Source: Streptomyces aquilus
GTDB lineage: Bacteria > Actinomycetota > Actinomycetes > Streptomycetales > Streptomycetaceae
Direction of reading: 5' to 3'
Length of the DNA stretch: 64,000 nucleotides
NCBI RefSeq assembly: GCF_003955715.1
Contig: NZ_CP034463.1
Location: forward strand, 8,122,001 to 8,186,000
A program made the translations under genes and the position numbers. Below the pieces are notes generated by a model. The model saw only the letters and a program-made list of their open reading frames with translations, made no database searches and was not told where the DNA came from. Shown here piece after piece: positions 50,705-57,769 of this stretch. Position 1 is the stretch's first letter; each line of letters opens with the position of its first letter.

Positions 50705-51820
50705 GTGACGGCGATTCCGAGTTTCACCGGCGATGCGCACCCGTACGGCGGCGGTGACCCGTACGCCGACTACCGCACCGCCGACTTCCCCTTCACCCAG
50801 TACGCCGACCTCGCCGCCCGGCAGCTCGGCGCCGGAGTCATCGCCGCCAACGACGAGTTCTTCGCCCAGCGCGAGAACCTGCTGCTGCCCGAGCGCGCCG
50901 AGTTCGACCCCGAGCACTTCGGGCACAAGGGCAAGATCATGGACGGCTGGGAGACGCGGCGCCGCCGCGGCGCGTCCGCCGAGCACCCGTGGCCGACGGC
51001 CGAGGACCACGACTGGGCACTGGTCCGCCTCGGCGCGCCCGGCGTGATCCGCGGGATCGTCGTCGACACGGCCCACTTCCGCGGCAACTACCCGCAGGCG
51101 GTGTCGGTCGAGGGCACGTCGGTGGCGGGTTCGCCCTCCCCGGAGGAACTCCTCGGCGACGACGTGAAGTGGACGACGCTGGTCCCGCGCACGCCGGTGG
51201 GCGGCCACGCGGCCAACGGCTTCGAGGTGGCGGTCGAGCAGCGCTTCACGCACCTGCGCGTCAACCAGCACCCGGACGGCGGCATCGCGCGCCTGCGCGT
51301 GTACGGCGAGGTCGTCCCCGACCCCGAGTGGCTGTCGGTCCTCGGCACCTTCGACGTGGTCGCCCTGGAGAACGGCGGCCGGGCCGAGGACGCCTCCAAC
51401 CTCTTCTACTCCCCGGCGTCGAACACCATCCAGCCGGGCCGCTCCCGCAAGATGGACGACGGCTGGGAGACCCGCCGCCGCCGCGACCAGGGCAACGACT
51501 GGATCCGCTACCGCCTGGTGGCCCAGTCCCAGATCCGCGCGATCGAGATCGACACGGCGTATCTGAAGGGCAACAGCGCGGGCTGGGCGTCGGTGTCGGT
51601 CCAGGACGGCGAGACGGGTGCCTGGCAGGAGATCCTGCCCCGCACCCGCCTCCAGCCCGACACCAACCACCGTTTCGTCCTCCCGGCCCCGGCGATCGGC
51701 ACCCACGCGCGCGTGGACATCTTCCCGGACGGCGGCATCTCGCGGCTGCGGTTGTTCGGGTCGCTGACGGAGACCGGCGCGGCGACGCTGCGGGCGAGGC
51801 ATCAGGAGCTGGGCGGCTGA
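50705..51820 (+). CDS. alc: Allantoicase
   Basis: A 371-residue allantoicase that hydrolyses allantoate to ureidoglycolate and urea. Two tandem jelly-roll repeats are visible: repeat one with KGKIMDGWETRRRRG and IVVDTAHFRGNYP (residues 77-135), repeat two with SRKMDDGWETRRRRDQGNDW and IEIDTAYLKGNSAGW (from about residue 250). The GTG at 50705 has AGAAAGG upstream. It shares the allB transcript, although the 22-bp repeats separate the two. Ureidoglycolate lyase, needed to release glyoxylate, is not in the window. Confidence 0.96.
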   Translation: MTAIPSFTGDAHPYGGGDPYADYRTADFPFTQYADLAARQLGAGVIAANDEFFAQRENLLLPERAEFDPEHFGHKGKIMDGWETRRRRGASAEHPWPTAEDHDWALVRLGAPGVIRGIVVDTAHFRGNYPQAVSVEGTSVAGSPSPEELLGDDVKWTTLVPRTPVGGHAANGFEVAVEQRFTHLRVNQHPDGGIARLRVYGEVVPDPEWLSVLGTFDVVALENGGRAEDASNLFYSPASNTIQPGRSRKMDDGWETRRRRDQGNDWIRYRLVAQSQIRAIEIDTAYLKGNSAGWASVSVQDGETGAWQEILPRTRLQPDTNHRFVLPAPAIGTHARVDIFPDGGISRLRLFGSLTETGAATLRARHQELGG

Positions 51821-51841
51821 CCCGCTGCTCTTCTCTGTGTG

Positions 51842-51880
51842 AACGCCGGACGGTCCGACTCACTCAGCCCGTCCGGCGTT
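51842..51880. terminator. Terminator after allantoicase
   Basis: AACGCCGGACGG (51842-51853) pairs perfectly with CCGTCCGGCGTT (51869-51880). It lies between convergent alc and the SDR gene at 51888. Confidence 0.85.
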
Positions 51881-51887
51881 TGCGGCC

Positions 51888-52637
51888 TCACGCCGCATGC
51901 CCCCCGTCCACAGCGAACTCCGCACCGGTCACGTACTCCGCCCCCGCCAGATACGCGACCGTCCCCGCCACTTCCTCCGCCGTCCCGAACCGCCCCAGCG
52001 CCGTCATCGCCGCCTGCCCCGCCGCATACGGCCCGTCCGCCGGGTTCATGTCGGTGTCCGTCGGCCCGGGATGCACGATGTTCGCCGTGATCCCCCGCCC
52101 GCCCAGCTCCCTGGCCAGCGCCTTCGTCAGCCCGACCAGCGCCGACTTGCTCATCGCGTAGAGCGTGCCGCCGGGCCCCGGCACCCGCTGGGTCATGCAG
52201 GTACCGATCGTGATGATCCGCCCGCCGGCCCCCATCACCGCTGCCGCTGCCTGCGAGGCCAGGAACACCCCGCGCACATTCACGGCCAGCACCCGGTCCA
52301 CGTCGGCGAGCGACAGCCCTTCCAGCGGCCCCAGCACCCCCACACCCACGTTGTTCACCAGCACGTCCAGGCGACCGCCGAGCGCCTCCGCCGCACCCGC
52401 CACGGCCCCCGCCGCCTCCTGCGGGTCCGCCGAGTCCGCCCGCAGGGCGACCGCACGCCGCCCCAGCGCTTCGACACGCCGTACGACGTCCTCCGCCGCC
52501 TCCTTGCCGTTCGCGTACGTCAGCGCCACGTCCGCGCCCTCCCGCGCGAGCCGCAGTACCGTCGCCGCCCCGATCCCCCGGCTCCCACCGGTGACGAGGG
52601 CGACCTTGCCGTGCAGAGTTCCGTCAGTCGTTGTCAT
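51888..52637 (-). CDS. SDR family oxidoreductase, catalytic Ser replaced
   Basis: A 249-residue classical SDR with TGGSRGIG at residues 16-23, NNVGVG and the Tyr-x-x-x-Lys pair in LYAMSKSAL (about residues 150-160). Where the catalytic Ser is expected, the segment reads IITIGTCMTQ, so a Thr (or nearby Cys) stands in its place. Activity may be reduced or altered. The C-terminal motif GAEYVTGAEFAVDGGHAA is typical. The ATG at 52637 starts MTTTDGTLHGK. It is divergent from an AIM24 gene. Substrate unknown. Confidence 0.92.
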   Translation of the reverse strand: MTTTDGTLHGKVALVTGGSRGIGAATVLRLAREGADVALTYANGKEAAEDVVRRVEALGRRAVALRADSADPQEAAGAVAGAAEALGGRLDVLVNNVGVGVLGPLEGLSLADVDRVLAVNVRGVFLASQAAAAVMGAGGRIITIGTCMTQRVPGPGGTLYAMSKSALVGLTKALARELGGRGITANIVHPGPTDTDMNPADGPYAAGQAAMTALGRFGTAEEVAGTVAYLAGAEYVTGAEFAVDGGHAA

Positions 52638-52749
52638 GCCTCCATCTCAGCGGTGCGCACCCGCGCGTGCTGGCGGCGAACGGACACCGAACTCGCACCC
52701 CGGAACCCGAACCCGGAACTCTTCCCTCCGCCTCCCGCGTTCTCCTCCC

Positions 52750-53565
52750 GTGACCCTTCAGCAAGACATCGTCGGCAACGCCATGCAGATGGCGGTCGTC
52801 AGCCTCCAGCCCGGCCAGACCGTGTACTGCGAGGCCGGAAAGTTCCTGTTCAAGACCACGAACGTCACCATGGAGACCCGCCTGAGCGGCCCGTCGAACC
52901 CCGGCGGACAGCAGCCCCAGGGCGGCGCCGGCGGCATGGGCGGCATGCTCCGCCAGGCCATGGGCACCGCCATGCAGGTGGGCCAGCGCGCCCTCGCGGG
53001 CGAGTCCCTGGCGTTCCAGTACTTCACGTCCACCGGCGGCGAGGGCACCGTCGGCTTCGCGGGCGTCCTGCCCGGCGAGATGCGCGCCCTGGAGCTGGAC
53101 GGCACGCGCGCGTGGTTCGCGGAGAAGGACGCGTTCGTCGCCGCCGAGTCCACCGTCGACTTCGGTATCGCCTTCCAGGGCGGCCGGACCGGCCGCAGCG
53201 GCGGCGAGGGCTTCATCCTGGAGAAGTTCACCGGCCGCGGCACCGTGATCATCGCCGGCGCCGGAAACTTCATCGACCTCAACCCGGCCGACTTCGGCGG
53301 CCGCATCGAGGTCGACACCGGCTGCGTCGTCGCCTTCGAGGAGGGCATCCAGTACGGCGTCCAGCGCGTCGGCGGCCTCAACCGCCAGGGCCTGATGAAC
53401 GCCGTGTTCGGCGGCGAGGGCCTCTCCCTGGCCACCCTGGAGGGCAACGGACGCGTCATCCTCCAGTCCCTGACCATCGAGAGCCTCGCCAACGCCCTGA
53501 AGAAGGCGCAGGGCGGCGACAAGCAGGGCCCGACGGGCGGCCTGTTCTCCACGCACGCGGGCTGA
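52750..53565 (+). CDS. AIM24/TerD-associated beta-prism family protein
   Basis: A 271-residue AIM24-family protein built of repeated beta strands (VVSLQPGQTVYCEAGKFLFKT, GTVGFAGVLPGEMRALELDG, FILEKFTGRGTVIIAGAGNF). A Gly/Gln/Met-rich flexible loop lies at residues 55-80 (GGQQPQGGAGGMGGMLRQ). The GTG at 52750 gives MTLQQDIVGNAMQM, the normal opening of these proteins, but no good ribosome-binding site precedes it. Function in bacteria is unknown; some relatives lie near tellurium-resistance genes. Confidence 0.85.
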   Translation: MTLQQDIVGNAMQMAVVSLQPGQTVYCEAGKFLFKTTNVTMETRLSGPSNPGGQQPQGGAGGMGGMLRQAMGTAMQVGQRALAGESLAFQYFTSTGGEGTVGFAGVLPGEMRALELDGTRAWFAEKDAFVAAESTVDFGIAFQGGRTGRSGGEGFILEKFTGRGTVIIAGAGNFIDLNPADFGGRIEVDTGCVVAFEEGIQYGVQRVGGLNRQGLMNAVFGGEGLSLATLEGNGRVILQSLTIESLANALKKAQGGDKQGPTGGLFSTHAG

Positions 53566-53653
53566 GGCCGCGCGGCGCCACCGATGAGTTGCGGGTGCCG
53601 GTGGGGTCTGAGCTGATGACAACAGACCCCACCCACGAGAGAAGGCACCCGCC

Positions 53654-54280
53654 ATGGGCAAGCTCGTCTCCCAGATCTTCGTCAGCCTCGACGGCGTCTA
53701 CCAGGCCCCCGGCGGCCCCGAGGAGGACCCCAGGGGCGGCTTCGAGCAGGGCGGCTGGATGGTCCCGTACGACGACGAGGACTTCGGCCGCTTCGTCACC
53801 GAGGTCTTCGGCCAGGTCGGCGCGTTCCTCCTCGGCCGTCGTACGTACGACATCTTCGCCGCGTACTGGCCGAAGGTGACCGACCCCGACAACCTCATCG
53901 CCGACCGGCTCAACGCCCTGCCGAAGTATGTCCCCTCGGCCACGCTCACCGCCCCCGAGTGGCACAACACCACCGTGATCGGCGGCGACCTCGCCAAGGA
54001 GATCACCGCCCTCAAGGAGCGCACCGACGGCGAGCTCCAGGTCCACGGCAGCGGAGCCCTCGTGCAGTCCCTGCTGAACCTGGACCTGATCGACACCTTC
54101 CACGTGATCACCGTCCCGGTCGTCCTGGGCGCCGGCCGCCGCCTCTTCGCCGAGGGCAGCCTCCCGACCGCCTTCGCGCACCGCGGCGGGCTCATCACCT
54201 CCAAGGGCGTCTCCATCCAGACGTACGACAAGGCGGGCCGCCCCGAGTACGGCACGTTCGACCTCCCGGAAAACGCCTAG
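53654..54280 (+). CDS. Dihydrofolate reductase-like (RibD C-terminal domain) protein
   Basis: A 208-residue protein of the RibD_C/DHFR-like fold: MGKLVSQIFVSLDGVYQAPGG opens the Rossmann-like strand, LLGRRTYDIFAAYWP and LQVHGSGALVQSLLNLDLID are family segments, and VLGAGRRLFAEG ends the NADPH site. An AGAAGG site precedes the ATG. Its substrate is unknown; it is one of many paralogues found in Streptomyces. Confidence 0.9.
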   Translation: MGKLVSQIFVSLDGVYQAPGGPEEDPRGGFEQGGWMVPYDDEDFGRFVTEVFGQVGAFLLGRRTYDIFAAYWPKVTDPDNLIADRLNALPKYVPSATLTAPEWHNTTVIGGDLAKEITALKERTDGELQVHGSGALVQSLLNLDLIDTFHVITVPVVLGAGRRLFAEGSLPTAFAHRGGLITSKGVSIQTYDKAGRPEYGTFDLPENA

Positions 54281-54371
54281 CCCCAGTTCAGCCACGCGGG
54301 TACGGTGATCGCTCCACGTGCGAGCCACCGACGTCTCCACACCCCAGACGGAGACCGGGAGAGCCGCACCG

Positions 54372-55277
54372 ATGTCCTCGATCGCCGTACCCGGCGCCCT
54401 CGCGCCGCGCCGCACCTGGCTGACCGACCTGCCGGTCCTGCTCGTGGCGGTCGTGTGGGGCGCGAGCTATCTCGCCGCCAAGGACATCACCACCGCGCGG
54501 ACCGTGATCGCGGTCCTGGTGCTGCGCTTCGCGATCGTCCTGCCGGTCCTGGCCGTCGCCGGACGGCGCGCGCTGCGCGCCCTGAGCGCCGCCCAGTGGC
54601 GGGGTGCCGGGGTGCTCGGGCTGATCCTCAGCGGGATCTTCCTGCTGGAGACGTACGGCGTCGTCCACACCTCGGCGACCAACGCCGGCCTCATCATCAG
54701 CCTCACCATGATCTTCACGCCGCTCGCCGAGGCCGCCGTCACCCGCACCCGCCCCTCGCGGGCCTTCCTCGGCGCCGCCGCCCTCTCCGTGCTCGGCGTC
54801 GTCCTGCTCACCCAGGGCGGCGGCTTCACCCCGCCCTCCCTCGGCGACCTGCTCATGCTGCTCGCCGCGCTCGCCCGGACCGTCCACGTGCTCGCCATGT
54901 CCCGTATCAAGGCGGTGGAGGGCGCCGACGCCCTGTCCCTGACCACCGTCCAACTCGGCGCCGCCGTGGCGGTGTTCGCGCTGCTGTCGACCGGCGCCGA
55001 CGCCACGCCGTGGGGGACGGCCGCGGACTTCGGGCCGCGGGAGTGGGCCGGGCTGCTGTTCCTGTCCGCGTTCTGCACGCTCTTCGCGTTCTTCGTGCAG
55101 ATGTGGGCGGTCCGCCGCACCTCCCCGTCCCGGGTCAGCCTGCTGCTCGGCACCGAGCCCCTGTGGGCCGCCCTCGCGGGCATCGCCCTGGGCGGCGAAC
55201 ACCTCGGCGCGCTCGGTCTCGCGGGCGGTGCGCTGGTGCTTGTGGGGACCGCGTGGGGGCGCAGGGCCGCAAGTTAA
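54372..55277 (+). CDS. EamA-family (DMT) transporter
   Basis: A 301-residue membrane protein with ten hydrophobic helices in two EamA repeats: WLTDLPVLLVAVVWGASYLAAK begins repeat one, and the second starts near residue 145 with TPPSLGDLLMLLAALARTVHV. It belongs to the drug/metabolite exporter superfamily. The ATG at 54372 starts MSSIAVPG; a GTG at 54318 would add 18 hydrophilic residues. Substrate unknown. Confidence 0.9.
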   Translation: MSSIAVPGALAPRRTWLTDLPVLLVAVVWGASYLAAKDITTARTVIAVLVLRFAIVLPVLAVAGRRALRALSAAQWRGAGVLGLILSGIFLLETYGVVHTSATNAGLIISLTMIFTPLAEAAVTRTRPSRAFLGAAALSVLGVVLLTQGGGFTPPSLGDLLMLLAALARTVHVLAMSRIKAVEGADALSLTTVQLGAAVAVFALLSTGADATPWGTAADFGPREWAGLLFLSAFCTLFAFFVQMWAVRRTSPSRVSLLLGTEPLWAALAGIALGGEHLGALGLAGGALVLVGTAWGRRAAS

Positions 55278-55362
55278 CTCCCGGAAAACTCATCGGACTT
55301 GACGGGAAAATCTCCGGAGTTGTCATTGACATGCCACTGTCTACGCGCGTCATCATGAGCGC

Positions 55363-55752
55363 ATGAGATTCCCCCCACGAATCACTCGCATCGGCGCCGC
55401 AGCCGCCGTCCTGTCCGCTCTCCTCGTCGGCGGAACCGTCGCCACGGCTTCCCCCGCGGCCGCAGCGGTCGGCAGCATCTGTTACGGCGACCTGCCCTCC
55501 CAGGCGTACGACACCCTGAGGCTGATCGACCAGGGCGGCCCCTACCCGTACTCCCAGGACGGCGCCGTCTTCCAGAACCGGGAAGGCGTCCTGCCCTCGC
55601 AGTCCACCGGGTACTACCACGAGTACACGGTCAAGACGCCCGGCTCCTCCACGCGCGGCGCGCGCCGCATCGTGACGGGTGAGGAGTACCAGGAGGACTA
55701 CTACACCGCGGACCACTACGCCACGTTCGACCTGATCGACTACGGCTGCTGA
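55363..55752 (+). CDS. Secreted guanyl-specific ribonuclease (RNase Sa type)
   Basis: A 129-residue secreted endoribonuclease. A signal peptide (MRFPPRITRIGAAAAVLSAL to SPAAAA) precedes a mature domain of about 95 residues matching Streptomyces RNase Sa: the Cys pair at SICYGDLP and IDYGC, PYSQDGAVFQNRE, GYYHEYTVKTPG (catalytic Glu), ARRIVTGE (catalytic Arg) and DHYATFDLID (catalytic His). It should cleave after G. No barstar-type inhibitor gene is near. The upstream region (55320-55350) has a TTGACA word at 55326-55331, a possible -35 box. Confidence 0.93.
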   Translation: MRFPPRITRIGAAAAVLSALLVGGTVATASPAAAAVGSICYGDLPSQAYDTLRLIDQGGPYPYSQDGAVFQNREGVLPSQSTGYYHEYTVKTPGSSTRGARRIVTGEEYQEDYYTADHYATFDLIDYGC

Positions 55753-55820
55753 GCCGACGGGTCGAAACCCCCACCGAGGCGTCGAGGAACAGTGCGACCA
55801 GCCGGAGGTCCGGTCCGCGT

Positions 55821-56021
55821 TCAGCCGGACTTCCGGCTCTCCGCGGCGGCGAACAGCGCGATCGCCAGCACCACCAGGGCGATGCTCGCGTAGAGCTCGT
55901 GGCCGTCGAGGAAGCCCAGCTTCTGCACGAGTCCCCAGTGCCAGTCGGTGAACTCGTTCACGAGGCCGGCGACGCCCTGCACCAGGGCGAGAAATCCGAT
56001 CAGTTCCAGCAAGTGCTTCAT
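55821..56021 (-). CDS. Small membrane protein
   Basis: A 66-residue protein with two transmembrane segments (MKHLLELIGFLALVQGVAGL and HELYASIALVVLAIALFAA) and a short Trp-rich loop (FTDWHWGLVQKLG). The ATG at 56021 (MKHLLEL) is favoured over an earlier in-frame start at 56057, whose extra residues are Gly/Arg-rich. Related short proteins are common in Streptomyces but uncharacterised. It is divergent from the histidine kinase at 56201. Confidence 0.7.
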   Translation of the reverse strand: MKHLLELIGFLALVQGVAGLVNEFTDWHWGLVQKLGFLDGHELYASIALVVLAIALFAAAESRKSG

Positions 56022-56200
56022 GGCACGACCCTCGCCCCGCGGTCCCCCCACAGTCATCGGCCGCGGGGCGAGCCACGTCCGCCGGAAGTACCCGGAGCGC
56101 GCGACCCCGCCACGCCGAAAGTCGCCTCTCCCGCGACTTTGGTAGGTGATGCCGTCCGCGTGGAGGTGCCGCCGGGATTCCGTGCGTAGATTTGTCGACC

Positions 56201-57451
56201 GTGAGCGGTGACAAGCAGACGGCGGTGCCCCAGTTCTTCGCGGGCCGGCGCTGGCTGCTGCCCTCAGCCGTCCTGAACGAACTCGACCCGGACGCCGACC
56301 GCGCCGGCCGCCGGCCCCGGCGCACCGCCCGCGACTGGCTCGTCGACTTCAGCTGCTTCGTCGTCGCCGTGACCATCGGCCTGATCGGCGCGGACAGCCT
56401 GGCCCGCAACCCCCACGTCTCCGAGAACCTCGCCCATCTCGACCAGCTGATCGGCGCGGTCGCCTGCGGCGCGGTCTGGCTGCGCCGCCGCTGGCCGCTC
56501 GGCCTCGCCGTCGCGACGGTCCCCGTGGGGCTGGTCTCGGACACCGCGGGCGGCGCCTGTCTGATCGCCCTGTTCACCCTCGCCGTGCACCGGCCCTTCC
56601 GGTACGTGGCCTGGCTGGGCGGCATCAACATCGCGCTGATCCCGCTCTACTACTGGATGCGCCCCGACGTCGACCTGCCGTACCTCGCCTCGGTCGTCAT
56701 GACCGTGCTGATGGTCGCGGTGGTGGTCGCCTGCGGTCTGGTCGTGCGCTCCAAGCGGCAGCTCATGCTGAGCCTCCGGGACCGCGCCCGGCGCGCCGAG
56801 ACCGAGGCCCGGTTGCGCGCCGAGCAGGCGCAGCGGCTGGCCCGCGAGGCCATCGCCCGCGAGATGCACGACGTCCTCGCCCACCGGCTGACCCTGCTCA
56901 GCGTGCACGCGGGCGCGCTGGAGTTCCGGCCCGACGCACCCCAGGAGGAGGTCGCCCGGGCGGCCGGCGTGATCCGGGAGAGCGCCCACGAGGCCCTCCA
57001 GGACCTGCGGGAGATCATCGGCGTCCTGCGGGCGGGCGACCAGGACGACACGGGCCGCCCGCAGCCCACCCTCGCCGCCCTCGACGCGCTGGTCGCCGAG
57101 TCCCGCGAGGCCGGCATGAAGGTCGTCCTCGACACCCGCGTCACCGACCCCGCGGTCGTCCCCGCCTCCGTCGGCCGCACCGCCTACCGCATCGCCCAGG
57201 AGGGCCTCACCAACGCCCGCAAACACGCCCCCGGCACCGAGGTCACCGTCTCCGTCGAAGGCGCCCCCGGAGAGGGCCTCACCATCTCCGTCCACAACCC
57301 GGCACCCGACGGCGAGGTGGCCCCCGTACCCGGCTCCGGCCAGGGCCTGATCGGCCTGACCGAACGAGCCACCCTGGCCGGCGGCCGACTGGAACACGGC
57401 CCGGAGGGGGACGGGGGCTTCGGGGTACGGGCCTGGCTGCCCTGGGGGTGA
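56201..57451 (+). CDS. NarL-type sensor histidine kinase
   Basis: A 416-residue HisKA_3-type kinase. Several transmembrane helices (about residues 40-190) precede a coiled linker (RARRAETEARLRAEQAQRLA). The phospho-accepting His is in AREMHDVLAHRLTLLSVHAG (near residue 225). The HATPase_c domain has AYRIAQEGLTNARKHA and GQGLIGLTERATLAGG. The GTG at 56201 has no ribosome-binding site, and TAGATT lies 10 bp upstream, so the mRNA may be leaderless. Its probable partner regulator is at 63799, separated by the CHAT/caspase module; normally such genes adjoin. Confidence 0.9.
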   Translation: MSGDKQTAVPQFFAGRRWLLPSAVLNELDPDADRAGRRPRRTARDWLVDFSCFVVAVTIGLIGADSLARNPHVSENLAHLDQLIGAVACGAVWLRRRWPLGLAVATVPVGLVSDTAGGACLIALFTLAVHRPFRYVAWLGGINIALIPLYYWMRPDVDLPYLASVVMTVLMVAVVVACGLVVRSKRQLMLSLRDRARRAETEARLRAEQAQRLAREAIAREMHDVLAHRLTLLSVHAGALEFRPDAPQEEVARAAGVIRESAHEALQDLREIIGVLRAGDQDDTGRPQPTLAALDALVAESREAGMKVVLDTRVTDPAVVPASVGRTAYRIAQEGLTNARKHAPGTEVTVSVEGAPGEGLTISVHNPAPDGEVAPVPGSGQGLIGLTERATLAGGRLEHGPEGDGGFGVRAWLPWG

Positions 57452-57648
57452 GGGAGGAGCCGGTGACACTCTGCCGACGCCTCGTTCCCGCTCCCCGGGC
57501 TCGCCTCGTGCCGCACCGACCAGCCCCGATGCGCCCCAACTCCGCCCCGTCCACGACCAGGTGACGTCCCATCAACACCCCCTTCGCCGCCCTTCGAACC
57601 CGCTAGCGTGGTCCGCTGTGCGGTACTTGGGGCCGATGCGGCGGGCCG

Positions 57649-57768
57649 GTGATCACAGGGGTGCTGTCGGTCGGCTCCGGGACCGAGGAGGGCGAGCGTC
57701 GGCTCAACGGCGTCCTCGCGTCGTACTGGACTCAGGCCGCGCCACGGCGGCCGGAACGGACGATCTGA
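57649..57768 (+). CDS. Candidate 39-residue ORF before the CHAT gene
   Basis: A short frame from GTG 57649 reads VITGVLSVGSGTEEGERRLN and continues to a TGA one base before the CHAT start. The composition is protein-like, but there is no good ribosome-binding site or homology I can name. It may be a coupled leader peptide. Otherwise the 318-bp gap 57452-57769 holds only a TAGCGT -10-like word near 57604. Confidence 0.25.
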   Translation: MITGVLSVGSGTEEGERRLNGVLASYWTQAAPRRPERTI

Positions 57769-57769
57769 A

